Positions 47,730 through 58,445 of a stretch of DNA of 64,000 nucleotides are shown piece by piece. The stretch is from positions 36,893,023 through 36,957,022 of the forward strand of contig CM057228.1 in the NCBI GenBank assembly GCA_029891385.1. Direction: 5' to 3'. This DNA is from Erythroxylum novogranatense. Lineage: Eukaryota > Streptophyta > Magnoliopsida > Malpighiales > Erythroxylaceae. The notes under the pieces are model-generated. The model was not told the origin of the DNA and did no database searches. It saw only the letters and a list, made by a program, of their open reading frames with translations. How positions within the stretch are numbered: position 1 is the first letter of the stretch; every line of letters starts with the position of its first letter. The position numbers and the translations under genes were made by a program.

Positions 47730-49619
47730 GAAAATACTAATTCCACATATAATCAAGCTATCTAAATCATAAATTTTCAAAAACCCCAAATTTTAAAATT
47801 AGGCATAAACCATATTTAATTCACATCCAAAATTAAACCCATAATACTTAGCAATCACCCAAATTGACTTCATATTACACAAACCCATATCATTTTCCTT
47901 GTTTCTAAACCAAAATTTCAAGAAAACTCAAAACTTAAACTTTTCTCTTACCTCATTTTCCCTCCAAATTTCGAATTTTCAAGGCTCCATGGAAAGCTTT
48001 CCTCCTTTTCCATCTTTTTCCTTTAGAATCAACTTGAAATCATGTTTGAAGTCTCCCAAAATTTCGAAACTTTGCTTCTCCTCCATGGCCGAATGCTTCT
48101 CTTATCTTCTCTCTTATTTCTGTTCTTTCTTTTGTTCTATTTTCTCTCAAATTCGTGGGTTCCTCCTCCAAAAACGACAGCCACTTGATATTTATAGTGC
48201 CATGTCATTTAATGAGGGAGAAATGACTTAATTGCCCTTCCATTCAAAGCCTTTAACTTATGTCCTTAAGTGGACTTCCCAATATGCCCCTAGCTTTATG
48301 CTACTTTAGGACAATTTCTAATCATCAATTTGAAGGAATTTGCCAAAAATTCCTTCTAGAGAAATGTTACCCTATGTCTTAATTTCATAATGCCATAAAA
48401 ATCATTTAATTTGGATCAATATACAAAAAGTTATGCTCCAAACATTTCGAGTATGTCCTATGCTAAAATATTCTCCAGCACGTTATTTCCCATCCACAAA
48501 TTGACATCCTTAAAGACTAAATTGAAACTTAAGTCCTTCTGATCATTTGTAGCTCTATTTCTCTAGTTTAATCCAAATCAAGAATCACCTCATTTGGATT
48601 ACTATAGCAAAAGTTATGGCCAAAATACTTTCAGAATTTTCTAATCTAAGACTGCACACAAATCCGAACTTCCATTCAGAAAATGAAAGTCTTAGGGGCT
48701 AAATTGAAATTCACATTCTTCATATTACTTGTAGCCCCATGTCTTAATTTTATTTTTCCTCAAGAATCACTTCAATCGGATTAACACAGATTAAGAATTT
48801 CTCAAAAGACTGAACTATGTTCGGAAAATTTCTCGACTAACTTAGATTAATTTAATCAACCTCAATTTAATCTCAAAATTTCATAATATTCCATGAGGAT
48901 GTAGATAATTGTCTTAGGAATCCAACGCTTCGAAAGTCAAGTCAATCGGATGTCGAACAGAAAAGATATAATCAAAAGAATGGAGTATGTTCAGAAAATC
49001 GCATTTCTTAGACAATTTGGGAAGTCACGATCGTGCACATGCACGACTGCGATATCCGTATGGACCAGCGGAGTCGCGATCGTACGCATGCACGATCGCG
49101 ACATTCTGGTGGATCCGCATAGTCGCGATCGTGCGTATGCACGACCGCGACATTTCAGTGAACCTGCACCCTTTTTCTTTTCTTTTTTTTAACCGATGTC
49201 TCAACTTTTAAACCCCATATATTTTGACTCAGAATTCCAAATTTTACATGTTTGGTATCATTGGAAAGCTAAAAGAAAGTCCTACAACTTCCATGAAGGA
49301 CCCAAAACTCAATTTTGTCTCTAAAGGGGTCAAAAACTCACTCAAAGTTTCTGTCCAAATAATGTCTCCCTAAACAAAATAACTCAAATTTGAAAATTTG
49401 TATCTTTCAACTCCAAAGTCCAAACATTTCATACTTTATATCAATGCAAAGATATGAAAGTCACCTACAACTTTCATGAAGGACAGTAAAATCAATTTAA
49501 CCTATAAGGAAATCAATTTTCCAATCAAAAGTTTTGTCCTCTAATAATCATGCTAAAACAATAACAGAAACTTGTAAAAATCATAACTTATTATTCCATG
49601 CTCCAAAAATTGCATACTT
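47730..49619 (-). mobile_element. X3: internal fragment of an X-family LTR
   Basis: It aligns with X1 from about 17010 to about 18990 in the same orientation. Shared stretches include CCATAATACTTAGCAATCA, GTCTTAGGAATCCAACGCTT and CATTGGAAAGCTAA. Both LTR ends are missing: the left is cut by G1 and the right is joined to the G2 LTR at 49620. A TATA element on the - strand (complement of 48189-48196, TATAAATA) is better preserved than in X1. No credible gene; small ORFs over the leader are chance. Confidence 0.8.
49020..49170. repeat. X3 palindrome island: TCGCGATCGTGC..GCACGACCGCGA units
   Basis: Three units of about 52 bp, each an imperfect hairpin with arms TCGCGATCGTGC and GCACGATCGCGA around a short CATATG-like centre. 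The island sits in the slot that holds the TGACGTCA array in X1: both are preceded by GTCTTAGGAATCCAACGCTT and followed by ACTCAGAAYTCCAAATT. Confidence 0.88.
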
Positions 49620-50034
49620 CATGGATGCCACCCAAGACAGAACAAACAAAATCAAATATTACACATATGCATTGTTAGTTTAACACACATATAATACATC
49701 TCAGACTTTCCAGAAACAAATCCAAAGAATATGTACAGGCCCAAATAAACCAAACAAAATACATATTCGAAAGTGACACAAAACTCGACTCCTTTGGCCC
49801 TGCGGTTGACTTGTCCCAATCCTTAATCTCTTTGCTCTGCACCTACACGGGGCAAATCCACCGTGCTAAGCTTATAGCTTAGTGAGTAATCATTTATCTA
49901 ATTTAACCAATTTCTTTTCACAATAACGATATAAGCATGCATTCAGAGATTAATACTGGGCAAAATGCACTTCATAACAGATGTTATCATTAATGCACAA
50001 AACAAATCAAAGTCCATAAAATAGAAGTGGGTAA

Positions 50035-50140
50035 CGGACTTATCGAAGATCAAAGTCTCGACAATCGAAGTGTCCATATCGAAGACACCGAAGTGTCACA
50101 GAAGACCAAGTCTCGACACCGAAGTGTCACGAAGCCTTCT
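50035..50140. repeat. G2 3' LTR dyad island: GACACCGAAGTGTC units
   Basis: Two to three copies of the stem-loop GACAC-CGAA-GTGTC occur with AGAAGACC/TCTCGACACC spacers. The partner LTR has more copies. Confidence 0.8.
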
Positions 50141-50790
50141 GAGACCCTTTCAGGCATGCCTGTTTACCCACAACTCGGACATAACAAATCATTCGGACAT
50201 TTCATGTGCAATAAATTAGCACTTCCAATAAAATAATCATGCAACAATCGCCTCGAGCGTTCATTGTCCGAACAATACACAATCAAGACAAAGACATACG
50301 TATGAGCACTTTCGGACATTCATTGTCGGGACGATACAATTCAAGATGCAAAACAAATCAAAGTGAGACCATCCCGGGTCTCTTCCTTATTACAGCTATA
50401 CTTACATAAATGACTTACAGAAATTACCGGTATTACTTACTGACATTTATTGACATTACTGAAAGTCCCGATTCTTGACACATGCATGTAATTTATTTAC
50501 CAGACTACTAACAAATTCTTCGTCGAATTACTTACCTCAATCACCCTTATCGCTTATTGCGCTCGACGCGTCGATAATGTCGGAATCAATCAATCAGTGC
50601 GGTCCTCTATCACAAAAATTACTATTGTACATAAGTACAAATTTACTAAAGTCTCTTGCATATGTTTCATGCAGGTTCATGACAAATTTTCGGGATTAAT
50701 CAAGAACGTACTCTAGCGATCCGGATGTAGTCAAATTCACTAATTTATTTTATTAAATCGGAAAATGTCCCAAATCAAATACTTTAATAT

Positions 50791-50887
50791 AGTATAACGG
50801 CTAGTATAACGGCTAGTAAATAACGGCTAGTAATAGTAAATATCGGCTAGTAAAAAAAAAACGGTCATAAAAAGTGTTCTATAAATA
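50791..50887 (+). promoter_or_regulatory. Antisense promoter-like block in G2 3' LTR
   Basis: Three TAACGGCTAGTA repeats and one TATCGGCTAG variant are followed by ACGGTCATAAAAAG and TATAAATAGAG at 50880. The TATA form is canonical for plants and points right, opposite to gag-pol. AACGG is a MYB-type core. Downstream sequence is CT-rich (CCTTCATCCCTCCACATTCT), like a plant start region. Confidence 0.65.
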
Positions 50888-50975
50888 GAGACCACTCCTC
50901 CATAATTTCCTTCATCCCTCCACATTCTTTCTTTCTTACCTCACAATTTCTTCTAGATGAAAACCACATTTTAAA

Positions 50976-51137
50976 ATGTTGTCCGCTATCGCATGTTTTT
51001 GTATACTGCTTATCTTTCTGTATCTTTGTTTGATTCTTAGTGTTAGTATAGAGCCAAAAGAAGCTCGCCCCTTTTTTCTCTTCTTAGTCGTTCCTATGAT
51101 CCTTATGCTGCTTATTGGCATAGCATTTGAGAATTAA
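50976..51137 (+). CDS. 53-aa predicted two-helix membrane microprotein ORF in G2 3' LTR (antisense)
   Basis: ATG at 50976 lies 96 bp after the TATA start, with A at -3, and TAA is at 51135-51137. The product begins MLSAIACFCILLIFLYLCLI, a hydrophobic helix of about 20 residues, then a short polar loop SIEPKEARP, then a second hydrophobic helix FFLFLVVPMILMLLIGIAF, ending EN. The 162-bp ORF is identical to the one in the 5' LTR (58446-58607), while adjacent LTR parts differ. I do not recognise the protein. It overlaps the sense LTR leader on the other strand, and a 61-codon frame on the - strand over the same bases is the alternative reading. Expression is unknown; the promoter-like context is the main support. 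Confidence 0.45.
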   Translation: MLSAIACFCILLIFLYLCLILSVSIEPKEARPFFLFLVVPMILMLLIGIAFEN

Positions 51138-51256
51138 TGGTATATATATGGAAATAAAGGAATTCAGTATTTCTCTCTATTCTTATTCATAAATACGTAT
51201 ACATTCGTTCACAAATACGGATCTTGTCACCTTCAGTAGCACTCTGCTCACTATGC

Positions 51257-51385
51257 ACTATTACTATTTACTATTTACTATTTACTATTTACTAGTTACT
51301 ATTTACTATTCACTATTCCTATTTACTATTTACTATTTACTATTCACTATTCACTATTACTATTTACAATTTACTATTCACCGAC
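51257..51385. repeat. CTATTTA heptamer array in G2 3' LTR
   Basis: About 16 tandem CTATTTA/CTATTCA units follow the 53-codon ORF by about 120 bp. Confidence 0.9.
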
Positions 51386-51740
51386 AATCGCTCACACAAT
51401 CGCTCATCGACAATTCATCGTCTCCTACCTTACGAAAATCACTGTTCATTTCTTTTTTTTTCCTCTCAAGTTCTTTAGCACTTCACTTAAAACCTTATCT
51501 ATACAGGATTTCTAACCTATCAGAATCGTCAGAAACAACTTAAACTCCAAAGATCGCAAAACTAATGATCAGAAACAAAAACAAAAACATGAACACCATG
51601 AAAACTCAAAACCAGTAAACCAAAACAAAAACAAGGATGTAATTCGTATGAAAACAGAGGGTGAGTACTTACTAATGTCAGAAAACTTCGACAGTGAGAG
51701 TCGGTGAAGAACAAATGTCCGATTGTTTGCGATTCAACAC

Positions 51741-51747
51741 ATTTATA
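51741..51747 (-). promoter_or_regulatory. Sense TATA element of the G2 3' LTR
   Basis: The - strand reads CCTATAAATGTG. The equivalent in the 5' LTR is the complement of 59199-59205, where it could start the genomic RNA. It faces the antisense TATA 860 bp away, so the two units converge. Confidence 0.5.
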
Positions 51748-52227
51748 GGTCAGATTAAATGCTTAATGACTATATCCTATCTAAACCGTCCATTTATTAT
51801 TATTTTATTCATATAATAGTACAGTTAAAACTAATTACACACTTATGATTTTCTAATCACCTAATACCCGAAGTTCCAAACAACTTCCAAACTTCACCAA
51901 AAATTCCGTCATAAAATAAAACTTCAAAATAATTGTTCAAAAAAATACTAATCCGTTACCAACACTTTCTAAAAAATCATTGACATATCCGAAAAATACT
52001 ATAAATATAAAAAAAATATCTTACTATTGTCCGAATCACTCCGACGTTTCATGAAACTAATGTACCCGGAAAATGCCATGAATGCATGCTAAAATACTGA
52101 AGCACAATTGAGTACATATTCCAAGAATAAGCATAATACTTATGCACAATTTAATACATATTGCAATAGTAAGCATATTTCGTACTAAATGTCGTTAATA
52201 TTCTAACCCCTAATTTGGGGCGTTACA

Positions 52228-52244
52228 ACTCTTCCTCCTTAAGA
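52228..52244 (-). other. G2 polypurine tract
   Basis: The - strand reads AAGGAGGAAGAGT immediately before the 3' LTR start TGTAACGCCCC. Confidence 0.75.
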
Positions 52245-55207
52245 AATTTCGTCCTCGAAATTCATACCTGATCCGAATAAGTGCGGATACTGAGCCTTCA
52301 TGCTTTCTTCTGATTCCCAGGTGGCTTCCTCACTTCCATGATGTTGCCAGAGAACTTTTACTAACGGGACTGACTTGTTTCGCAGTTGTTTTACTTCTCG
52401 GGCTAATATGGAAACTGGCCCTTCTTCATACGACAAATCCTGTTGCACCTGAATCTCTTGCACCGGTATCTTATGAGTGGCATCAGACCGATATCTTCTC
52501 AACATAGAAACATGGAACACATCATGCAATCTATCCAATTCTCCAGGAAGAGCTAACTGATAAGCTACGGGTCCAACCCTCTTCAGGATTTCATAAGGAC
52601 CAATGAATCGCGGACTAAGCTTACCTTTCTTTCCAAACCGAAGTATATGTTTCTATGGTGACACTTTCAGAAACACCTTATCACCGACTTGAAACTCAAT
52701 ATCTTTCCTTTTTAGATCAGCATACGATTTCTGCCTATCACTAGCAGCTTTCAGTCTCTGTTGAATTATCTGAATCTTTTCTTCTGTATCTTTCACAATG
52801 TCTGGCCCGATCATCTTGTTTTCACTTAACTCCGTCCAACATACCGAAGTTCTACACTTTCTACCATACAACGCTTCATAAGGTGCCATGCCAATGCTCG
52901 TCTGATAACTGTTGTTATAAGCAAACTCCATCAAAGTCAAATAATTATCCCAACTCCCGGAAAACTCTAACACACAACCCCTCAACATATCTTCCAAAAT
53001 CAGATAACTCGCTCGACCGCCCATCGATGCAGGGATGGCGATACTAAACTTGAGTTGCATACCCAATGCTTCCTGTAAACTTTTCCAGAATCTCGAAGTA
53101 AATCGAGGATCACGATCTGAAATGATAGACAATGGTACTCCATGCAATCTCACGATTTCATTCACATACAAATCTGGAAGTCTATCCAAAGAATAATCAG
53201 GACGAACAGGCAGGAAATGAGCAGACTTGGTAAACTTATCCACCATGACCCATACAGCATCATGCTTTCGTTGAGTAAGAGGAAGTCCAGTGACAAAGTC
53301 CATGGTAATATTATCTCATTTCCATTGAGGAATAGGAATAGGATTTAACAATCCAGATGGAACTTGGTGCTCAGCCTTAACCTGCTGACACGTCAGACAT
53401 TTTGCAACATAATCTACAACATCCCGTTTCATACCTTTCCACCAATAATACTGCTTTAAATCCTGATACATCTTATTTCCACCCGGATGCATAGTAAATA
53501 CTGTATTATGAGCCTCAAACAATAAGTGATTCTTCAATTCATCATTCGCTGGCACACACAACCGGTTCTTATAATACAATTCACCATCACCTTGCACAGA
53601 AAAATCAGACTGTTGACCTTCCTGAGTAGCCATGATAAGTTGCTGTAACTTATCATCAGCTCTTTGAGCATTACAAATCTCCTGTCTCAACATGGGCCTT
53701 GCTATCAATTGAGCCATCAAGGCTCCATCAGATCCCAACTTCCATCCAATCTGCTTCAGTGATAAAGTTGAGATAGTCTTTCGACTTAAGGCATCTGCTA
53801 CAACATTAGCTTTACCCGGATGGTAGTCCACAATACAATCATAGTCCTTAAATAACTCCAACCATCGCCGTTGTCTCAGATTCAGTTCATACGGGTAGCG
53901 GATACTTGACTCTTATGATCTGTGAAAATTTTACACTTTTCCCCATACAGATAGTGTCGCCAAATTTTTAAAGCAAACACGATTGCTATGAGCTCCGGAT
54001 CATGAGTAGGATAATTACATTCATGAGTCTTTAGTTGTCGAGAAGCATAAGCAACTACCTTCCTTCCTGCATCAAACACAACCTAACCCAATCCCAGATG
54101 CATCCGTATACATAACATATTCCTTACCAGAAGTAGGTTGAACTAATATAGGAGCTTCAGTAAGCATATTTTTCAACCGATCAAAGCTACTCTGGCATCT
54201 ATCAGACCATTCATACTTCACTCCTTTCCGTAACAGTTTTGTTAAAGGGGATGCTATCACTGAAAACCCCTTAACAAATCGACGGTAATAACCAGCCAGA
54301 CCCAGAAAACTTCTCACCTCTGTCACATTCCTTGGTGGCTTCCAATTAACAACCGCCTCTATCTTACTAGGATCAACTCTAATTCCTTCAAATGAGACAA
54401 CATGCCCTAGGAATGATACCTCCTGTAGCCAGAAATCACATTTACTCAATTTAGCATACAACTGCCTTTCCCGTAGAGTCTGTAATACAATTCGGAGATT
54501 TTCACTATGCTCATGTTCAGTCTTAGAATAGACCAGGATATCATCAATAAACACCACAACAAACTGGTCCAGATAAGGCCTGAATACTCTATTCATCAGA
54601 TCCATAAATCTTTCTTTGGAGCATTAGTTAACCCGAACGGCATTACTAGGAATTCGTAATGTCCATAACGGGTCCTAAATGCAGTCTTCAGTATATCCAC
54701 ATCCTTTACCCAAAGCTGATAATACCCCGATCGTAGATCTATCTTCGAAAACACTCCTGCATCTCTCAACTGATCAAATAAATCGTCAATCCTTGGCGGT
54801 GGATACTTATTCTTCATTTGTGACCCTATTTAACTTGCCGATAATCGATGCACATGCGCATGTACCATCCTTCTTCTTCTGAGCAACACCGCAAGCTTAC
54901 GGTGATACATCGGGTCTAATAAACCCTTATCTAGAAGTTCTTGTAACTGCAACTTTAACTCCTTCAACTCAGTGGGAGCCATTCTATACGGTGCTCTAGA
55001 TATTGGAGCAGTACCAGGCATAACTTCGATAGATAACTCCACTTCTCTCTCTGGAGGGACTCCAGGCAATTCTTCAGGAAAAACATCTGAAAACTCGTTC
55101 ACTACAGGAATCTCACACAATTTCTCCTGAGCACCTTCCTTCTGGGTATCAAGTACAAAAGCTAGATAAGCATCACACCCCTTCCTGAGAAACTTTTGAG
55201 CTTGCAT
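52239..55207 (-). pseudogene. G2 pol: RT, RNase H, integrase, chromodomain, few breaks
   Basis: 55207-54830 starts the RT region (EFSDVFPEELPGVPPEREVE, PYRMAPTELKELK), then frameshifts near 54920. 54817-54600 has [15 protein letters not shown] and [12 protein letters not shown]. 54605-54072 has [16 protein letters not shown] (catalytic FIDD), [12 protein letters not shown] and the RNase H start [14 protein letters not shown]. 54079-53882 continues RNase H. 53861-53316 has GKANVVADALSR and the integrase zinc finger ending CLTCQQVKAEH. 53303-52653 has MDFVTGLP, ISDRDPRFTSRFW and EFAYNNSY, but the FHPQTDGQ segment is scrambled by paired frameshifts near 53020-53050, removing residues around the catalytic Glu. 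52538-52239 ends DVFHVSMLRRY with a chromodomain. Order and motifs fit Tekay-like chromoviruses. Confidence 0.9.
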
Positions 55208-55264
55208 AGCAGATACTACATTAATCAGAGCACGTGTGCAACCACCATGAAATACAAGCTCAGA

Positions 55265-56824
55265 CTAGTCGGGCCTCCTCAATAAAACTGTCTTAGCCTT
55301 ACAGTCAATTACTGCCTGATGTTTAGACAACCAATCCATACCCAGAATCAAATCGAATTCGTGAAACGGCAACGTAATCAGATACGCTGCATACTCACTT
55401 CCTTCGATCATAACTGGACAATTTCTAACCACTTGATTCACCAACACACTACTACCCAGAGGACTAGTTACGTGCATGTCATATTCTAACTGATCTATAA
55501 GCATCTCCTTATCAAACAATTCATCAGCACAAATATATGAATGCGAAGATCCAGGATCAAATAATGCATACTTTTCAGAATCAAAGAGAGAAACCATACC
55601 AGCAATGACATCTGGTGCCTCCTGATCCTCACGAGCTTTCAGTGCATAAGCCATTGAAGCGGCGAGTGCAAATTGGTCGGTCACGCTTCGACGGGAACTC
55701 AGATTAGCTCTACTCTGGCGATATCCCCGACCTCTTCCTCGGCCTCTGTTTGCCACTGATGCCTGAGAAACCTCTCTAGTAGCTTGTGCTATCTCAGACT
55801 GTCTCCGAGGACAATTTGCAACCACATGATCTGTACTGCCACAACCAAAACATGCACCTGTAACTCTCCAACAGACACCCCAATGATGCTTAGAGCAGTG
55901 TGGGCACTCTGGAACACTAGAACCTCGACTCCCAATGGAATCTCTACTAGAGGCAGTAGGATAGTTTTGTTGCCTCCCTCGCATCCCTGATCTCGGAGCA
56001 CCTATTGGAGTAGAGAAACTACCTTCCCGACTTCGTTTTCCCGAAGACTGGTCTCCTCGAGTAAAACCTCTTCTCTGGCTTCTTTCTTTTCTGATCGACT
56101 CTTGTCTTTCAACCTTTATTGCAGCTTGTACCAACTGGTGGTAAGTCACTTGTTGTAGCACAGTAACCGCTGCCAGATGCTCCTTAATCGAATCATGTAA
56201 TCCGTCCTCAAACTGATGACAACGGAACTCCTCAGTAAGCACGGAGTTAGGGGCATACTTACTGAGTCGGTTGAATTCCCGATCATACTCAGCAACTGAT
56301 AAAGTTCTCTGCCTCAAGTTCAGAAATTGCTTCCATTTATCCTTCCTGTACGCCTCTGTCACATACTTGGCTCTAAATTCTTGGATAAAGAAATCCCAAG
56401 TCAGTGGGACCGGTAGCTGGGGACTCCTCATAACGAACTTCCACCATTCATAAGCTGCTCCCTGCAGAAGTGAAACAGCACAATGCACCATCTGCTCTGT
56501 TGGACAACTAATCTCATCCAGTACCCTCTTCACCTTCTCAATCCAGAACTCGGCTCCTTCAGATTCTTCCAGAGAAGTTCAAGTAAATTCCTCAGCTCCA
56601 TATTTCCTCAATTGATCAATCGGAGCCTTAGGTGTTGTCATCCGATGCACCAAAGTCATCATATCCTGGGACAGCTTAAGCAAAGCTTCTCCCTGAGCTG
56701 GAGGAGGAGGTGGAACCTCAGTTTCTCCTCGATTGACCCTTGATGGTCCAGGTGTTTCTGACCGTGCTTGCTCCGGCTGATTACTCTCAGCAACTTCGTC
56801 ACCAATCTCGTGAGATCCTTCCAT
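55265..56824 (-). pseudogene. G2 gag-protease, one frameshift
   Basis: The likely start is the ATG at 56824 (MEGSHEIGDEVAESNQ). A break near 56560-56580 separates the first ~80 codons from the 422-codon part 56533-55265. That part has WWKFVMRS and FRAKYV..DKWKQFLNLRQRTLSV (retrotransposon gag), a basic linker, and a CCHC knuckle CFGCGSTDHVVANC near 55810-55860. An RG-rich stretch follows, then a protease with YALFDPGSSHSYI (active-site Asp, 55540-55580) and FDLILGMDWLSKHQAVIDC. The latter part is fully open. Confidence 0.88.
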
Positions 56825-56935
56825 CGTGCTTACTATAGACAAAACATGGGACACCGCATTAGGCCAGAACACAACTGAGACACTCAACAACAAACAATAG
56901 GCAATCATTGGTTAAACCAGAACCGCCTAAACCAG

Positions 56936-56954
56936 GCGCTCTGATACCAAAAGA
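56936..56954 (-). other. G2 primer-binding site (tRNA-Met type)
   Basis: The - strand reads TCTTTTGGTATCAGAGCGCC just after the 5' LTR end GTTACA. Confidence 0.85.
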
Positions 56955-57404
56955 TGTAACACCCAAATACCCCCTGGGAGGATACATGGATGCCACCCAA
57001 GACAAAACAAACAAAATCAAATATTACACATATGCATTGTTAGTTTAACACACATATAATACATCTCAGACTTTCCAGAAACAAATCCAAAGAATATGTA
57101 CAGGCCCAAATAAACCAAACAAAATACATATTCGAGTGACACAAAAACTCTGACTCCTTTGGCCACCGCGGTTGACTTGTCCCAATCCTTAATCTCTTTG
57201 CTCTGCACCTGCACGGCAAATCCACCGTATTAGCTTATAGCTTAGTGAGTAATCATTTATCTAATTTAACCAATTTCTTTTCACAATAACGATATAAGCA
57301 TGCATTCAGAGATTAATACTCGGGCAAAATGCACTTCATAATGATGTTATCATTAATGAGACAAAACAAATCAAAAGTCCATAAAATAGAAGTGGATAAC
57401 GGGA

Positions 57405-57610
57405 CTTATCGAAGATCAAGTCTCGACACAAGTGTCCATATCGAAGACACCGTGTCACGAAGATCAAGTCTCGACAATCGGTGTCCATATCAGAAGACAC
57501 CGAAGTGTCACAGAAGACCGAAGTCTCGACACCGAAGTGTCCATATCAGAAGACACCGAAGTGTCACAGAAGACCGAAGTCTCGACACCGAAGTGTCACA
57601 GAAGCGCTAC
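57405..57610. repeat. G2 5' LTR dyad island: GACACCGAAGTGTC units
   Basis: About five units of roughly 40-50 bp (TCTCGACACCGAAGTGTCCA then TATCAGAAGACACCGAAGTG) form repeated hairpins. A further dyad CGGACATTCATTGTCCG follows at about 57777. Confidence 0.85.
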
Positions 57611-58249
57611 AGACCCTTCTAGGCATGCCTATTTACCCACAACTCGGACATAACAAATCATTCCAGACATTTCATGTGCAATAAATTAGCACTTCCAATA
57701 AAATAATCATGCAACAATCGCCTCGAACGTTCATTGTCCGGAACAGTACACAATCAGTACAGCACATATGAGCACTCGGACATTCATTGTCCGGACCAGT
57801 ATACAATTCAGTACAGAACAAATCAAAGTGAGACCGTCCCGGGTCTCTTCCTTATTACAGCTATACTTACAGAAATGACTTACAGAAATTACCGGTATTA
57901 CTTACTGACATTTATTGACATTACTGAAAGTCCTGATTACTGACCTGTACAGAATTTATTTACCAGGACTACTAACAAATTTTACTGTCGGAATTACTTA
58001 CCTCAATCACCCTTACTGTTTATTGCCTTGACGTGCCGGCAATGTCTGGAATCAATCGATCTGTGCGGTCCTCTATCACAAAAATTACTATTGTACATAA
58101 GTACAAATTTACTAAAGTCTCTTGCATATGTTTCATGCAGGTTCATGACAAATTTCCGGGATTAATCAAGAACGTACTCTAGCGATCCGGATGTAGTCAA
58201 ATTCACTAATTTATTTTATTAAATCAGAAAATGTCCCAAATCAAATAGT

Positions 58250-58357
58250 ATAACGGCTAGTATAACGGTTAGTAAATAACGGCTAGTAAATAACGGCTAG
58301 TAATAGTAAATATCGGCTAGTAAAAAAAAAACGGTCATAAAAAGTGTTCTATAAATA
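58250..58357 (+). promoter_or_regulatory. Antisense promoter-like block in G2 5' LTR
   Basis: Four TAACGG units plus a TATCGG variant, then TATAAATAGAG at 58350. The arrangement is the same as in the 3' LTR but with one extra repeat unit. It points toward the outside of the element. Confidence 0.65.
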
Positions 58358-58445
58358 GAGACCACTCCTCCATAATTTCCTTCATCCCTCCACATTCTTT
58401 CTTTCTTACCTCACAATTTCTTCTAGACGAAAACCACATTTCAAA

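Larger units (their letters stand above)
49620..52227 (-). repeat. G2 3' LTR, outer end truncated by 30 bp
   Basis: It aligns with 56985-59646. It contains the dyad island (50035-50140), TAACGG repeats, an antisense TATA box, the 53-codon ORF, a heptamer array and a sense TATA (complement of 51741-51747). Confidence 0.9.

Noticed and set aside
50936..51121. 61-codon - strand ORF repeated at 58406-58591
   Set aside because: It lies opposite the 53-codon + strand ORF, starts before the LTR sense context makes sense, and has no hydrophobic or domain pattern. The + strand reading fits the TATA and leader better.
51257..51385. CTATTTA array as possible interstitial telomere repeat
   Set aside because: The unit is not the plant TTTAGGG type, and it recurs at the same place in both LTRs, so it belongs to the LTR.
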